Assembly: GCF_902489635.1 (NCBI RefSeq)
Contig: NZ_CABUAN010000043.1
Coordinates: 1-17,254 of the forward strand
Length of the DNA stretch: 17,254 bases
DNA from: an uncultured Porphyromonas sp.
GTDB lineage: Bacteria > Bacteroidota > Bacteroidia > Bacteroidales > Porphyromonadaceae
Reading direction: 5' to 3'
A program made the translations under genes and the position numbers. Below, in pieces: positions 16,201-17,254 of this stretch; within the stretch, counting starts at the first letter, position 1; each line of letters starts with the position of its first letter. Under the pieces are notes generated by a model that worked only from the letters and a program-made list of their open reading frames with translations, ran no database searches and was not told where the DNA came from.

Positions 16201-16659
16201 GCAGTGTGACAAGTCGAGCGACTTGACAGGAGAGTCTTGTAGCAAGAGGTAGCGCAGCTCTGTGCTTTTCGTCAGATCCAGCTCCTCGTGAAAGTTCTTG
16301 CGAGAGATAAGGTCTGTCAGCTGGGGCATTTGCGACACATCGAGCTTGAGGAGGTTATTGCCCGAGCACTCTAAGACAGCGACATCACCCTCTATGGTGA
16401 GCGTGCGGTCTATCAGTTGGTCCTTGATAGCCGTTGCTTTGTTTTTGTAGAGATCTCTTGTCTCAGAGGTGCCATCGCCCCAGACGAACTTGACGGTTCC
16501 GTCTTGTCGTCCCATGAGTAGTAGCTTGTACTCAGATCCGACCTGCCCAGCGAAGGTCATGGAGATGCGCCCTTCCTGAGCGAAGGCTGAGCTAATCCCG
16601 GCCTCAGCACAAAGCAGCAAGGCGAGAAGCGCGATACAACGCGTAATGAGTTTATTCAT
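13240..16659 (-). CDS. Large leucine-rich-repeat surface protein with T9SS sorting signal
   Basis: This secreted protein of 1139 residues is read from the ATG at 16659. That start places a clean signal peptide first (1-27, hydrophobic core IALLALLLCAEAG). An upstream in-frame ATG at 16737 would start inside the promoter box and bury the signal. Residues 30-80 are a beta-rich N-terminal domain. About 80-470 hold irregular repeats of roughly 21 residues (LxxLDLSxCxxLxxLxCxxN), as in P. gingivalis InlJ. A linker of about 160 residues follows. About 630-1030 hold some 13 BspA-type LRR_5 repeats of about 23 residues (LPxxLxxIGxxAFxxC). Residues from about 1060 to 1139 form a beta-sandwich ending in GSYLIILEGSTTQTRLVLKVCK-like strands, typical of type A T9SS sorting domains. 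A surface-anchored adhesin or host-interaction role is inferred from BspA/InlJ. The gene is single, convergent to purD. Confidence 0.9.
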   Translation of the reverse strand: MNKLITRCIALLALLLCAEAGISSAFAQEGRISMTFAGQVGSEYKLLLMGRQDGTVKFVWGDGTSETRDLYKNKATAIKDQLIDRTLTIEGDVAVLECSGNNLLKLDVSQMPQLTDLISRKNFHEELDLTKSTELRYLLLQDSPVKSLDLSHCAQLDSVVCTNNNKLRTLALPQQAPQLKKLDLSTCPFISSVNLKGMPRLEYLDLSGLALTELDLSQNLELTYLVAGKSFMGVITQLTLPSPSKLQTVILPYIGLTKLDLSGSPLLETLMVSYSESLSELNLTGLDKLKFLDCQGCAFTQLDLSGCPNLEVLACNNNSLTELNCSNMKRLKDVACYSNKLKKIDLSGCYALTSLDCSVNPTLETLQLSPSIQTLDVSQCALKEIPGLNQLYRLKTLTCGDNELTALDLSSAYGLEVLSCPKNQIKDLSAVTQLFALKSLTVSDNPITALTLPNAYNIYFVKIDGTALDACALNALYRSLRERRDEDSKNDLGGCMLFNGTPAAPKSKTQIAVQKGWMVSVEGDGSGCSEEGDDAFDVVYTNVAGRLQEDGPVEMWESATSIKIKGELNGSDLRVIRQFCGSDEYAAEVPHARIRKLDLSEARIVPGGVYYIKVDDQGSMREYVVPEGQETLLPDKLFYHCCSIEELVLPKNIREIGIGAFWKCIKLQKLSIPDEVTRINSTAFGVCNALEQITLPRDLEYLGGYAFTYCANLKEVTIQEGVKVLNKRLFDNATSLTKVQLPSRMDAFEPEAFLGAEALQSVTIPNGIKTIPASCFDGCRALLEVTIPADVEHIEETAFQDNNLLHTVHFSEGLKTIGLDAFKNCRSLKQLELPNSLQEIAMGAFQECESIASIKFGSGLTHIGEKAFWHCHALQQLELPSSLEQLDYAAFAESTNLERVTIGAAAPLWGQNPFLGCLKLKEFVVSDDNTTFATQDGVLYSKDFVTLYAYPAGRAETALRLHDKTQTIEDFAFWFAPKLAEVTFPEHLSILGNTPFGGCKSLKRLTMLTTTPPQSTYDNDPFEGVDRSQCELIVPKGSKADYEQSPIWRGFKIAEDTAIDAIPTERIELAVDGSSWRLSSIPSSYQTARVVDLTLRTLAEYPIADTTMAIDHTAMPSGSYLIILEGSTTQTRLVLKVCK

Positions 16660-16734
16660 ACTAATAGTAGTTTTGGATGTGACTGTCCCGAGCTGTGTTA
16701 GCTTGAAAAAGAGTTGCAAGGGAAATTTCGATCG

Positions 16735-16742
16735 CAAATATA
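16735..16742 (-). promoter_or_regulatory. -7 box of the LRR gene promoter
   Basis: On the minus strand this reads TATATTTG, an exact match to the Bacteroidota -7 box TAnnTTTG, in a very AT-rich setting. No clear -33 TTTG is seen. Transcription would start near 16729 and give a 5' leader of about 70 nt before the ATG at 16659. This supports the shorter start of the LRR protein. Confidence 0.65.
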
Positions 16743-16863
16743 ATAAAATGTTTTTAAGTGGGCTCTTTTGCTCCTATATCTAGACGGCCTTGTATCAAAT
16801 GCAATGCGATTAGGATATTACGATCTGGCTTATTTCCTGACGAATGCGCTTTTCGATCCGATT

Positions 16864-16894
16864 CCTACGTGGAGAATCGAAAATAGCCTCGTGG
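16864..16894. repeat. Degenerate pair of CCnCGTGG palindromes
   Basis: CCTACGTGG (16864-16872) and CCTCGTGG (16887-16894) lie about 22 bp apart and are followed by GAGAAT and AAAATT, like the palindromes at 69-98 and 17174-17203. The palindromes are imperfect here, so this looks like a decayed copy of the same module. It sits upstream of the LRR gene promoter. Confidence 0.5.
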
Positions 16895-16922
16895 AAAATT
16901 CCAGATCTTCTGCCACTATGTT

Positions 16923-16949
16923 GAGACTGTTGCAAAAGTCAACAGTCTC
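16923..16949. repeat. 27-bp hairpin repeat, copy 2
   Basis: It is identical over 27 bp and in the same orientation as the copy at 13070-13096. It is flanked on both sides by the 5-bp direct repeat ATGTT (16918-16922 and 16950-16954), as expected of a target-site duplication. The two copies bracket the whole LRR gene with its promoter. No transposase gene lies in or near either copy. Confidence 0.78.
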
Positions 16950-16954
16950 ATGTT

Positions 16955-17170
16955 GTGATTGCTTATTATCATGTGATCTTCCTCGGCCAGTGCTGACGAT
17001 TCATATACAATGAACTCATCGATCTTCCCACTCCTCGCTTGTCGCTCATGTGAACCTTCCGACAGAGCGATTATAATGCATCACCCTGGCTGGGCAAATT
17101 CGACGCCGGCTCGTTACGATAATTTAGAACTGACTACATATCAAAACGGTGTCGTGTCGGGGAAAAGTGA
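16955..17170. other. Non-coding stretch with no recognised feature
   Basis: Short frames are open here, but none shows a family motif, plausible composition or a start context. I see no tRNA, promoter box or hairpin of note. It separates the 27-bp repeat from the palindrome array at the window edge. Confidence 0.4.
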
Positions 17171-17171
17171 T

Positions 17172-17250
17172 TTCCACGTGGATATTTTGAAATCTCCACG
17201 TGGAGAATTTTTATTTCCCAGGTAGGAAATAAAAAATTCCTCGGAGGAAT
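17172..17250. repeat. Array of four palindromes with 22-bp period
   Basis: Palindrome centres fall near 17177.5, 17199.5, 17221.5 and 17243. The units are TTCCACGTGGA, TCTCCACGTGGAGA (a perfect 14-bp palindrome), TATTTCC/GGAAATA around CAGGTA, and ATTCCTC/GAGGAAT around a single G. AT-rich spacers separate them. Arms differ between units but stay complementary within each. The array reaches the window edge, so it may continue. The period recalls the approximately 23-nt unit repeats of P. gingivalis BrickBuilt elements, but I cannot confirm kinship. Confidence 0.75.
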
Positions 17251-17254
17251 CAAA

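Noticed and set aside
16660..16737. N-terminal extension of the LRR protein from the ATG at 16737
   Set aside because: It would place the start within the -7 box, add a charged non-signal sequence and hide the good signal peptide beginning at 16659.
16768..17225. Two open frames of 81 and 71 codons at the right end
   Set aside because: They run through the 27-bp repeat and the palindrome array, have no family motif and no promoter box or plausible start context. Read as chance frames in non-coding sequence.
17172..17250. Evenly spaced repeats as a CRISPR array
   Set aside because: The units are short palindromes with spacers of about 13 bp, too short for CRISPR spacers, and there are no cas genes.

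Overview
The window looks like chromosome of a Bacteroidota member close to Porphyromonas. The evidence is a dipeptidyl peptidase IV whose catalytic spacing fits the P. gingivalis enzyme, a large leucine-rich-repeat surface protein with a type IX secretion (T9SS) C-terminal signal, Bacteroidota-type promoter boxes (TAnnTTTG) and no clear Shine-Dalgarno sites. Genus is inferred from protein resemblance only.

Layout. Positions 1-525 hold no large gene. They carry a pair of short palindromes, four copies of a 7-bp repeat, a promoter box and a leader of about 290 nt before corA. corA (526-1452) and a ZIP-family transporter (1474-2313) form a two-gene divalent-metal transport unit. The gap 2314-2554 holds three kinds of tandem repeat and then the aspS promoter. 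From 2555 to 13055 seven genes run in one direction with small gaps: aspS, a NIF3-like protein, a coiled-coil/zinc-ribbon protein, tilS, a THUMP RNA methyltransferase, dipeptidyl peptidase IV and purD. They could be one long transcript ending at a strong hairpin-plus-T-run terminator at 13121-13162. Four of these genes serve translation or RNA (aspS, tilS, the methyltransferase and perhaps the zinc-ribbon protein). The peptidase and purD are co-located without an obvious shared pathway. Convergent to them, on the minus strand, is the LRR protein gene (13240-16659). The last 590 bases hold its promoter and repeats, with no gene I can support.

The core genes are ordinary. The unusual material is in the gaps and in one protein: (1) palindromes spaced 22 bp apart, at both window ends and in a degenerate form at 16864-16894, with arms that change but stay complementary; (2) a 27-bp perfect hairpin repeat on each side of the LRR gene, each copy flanked by its own short direct repeat; (3) 7-bp repeat arrays in opposite orientation bracketing the metal-transporter pair; (4) a corA leader with two small reading frames and four segments able to pair in alternative ways; (5) an LRR protein joining two different repeat classes between a signal peptide and a T9SS signal. 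I found no CRISPR array, tRNA, rRNA, intact insertion sequence or recognisable defence system.
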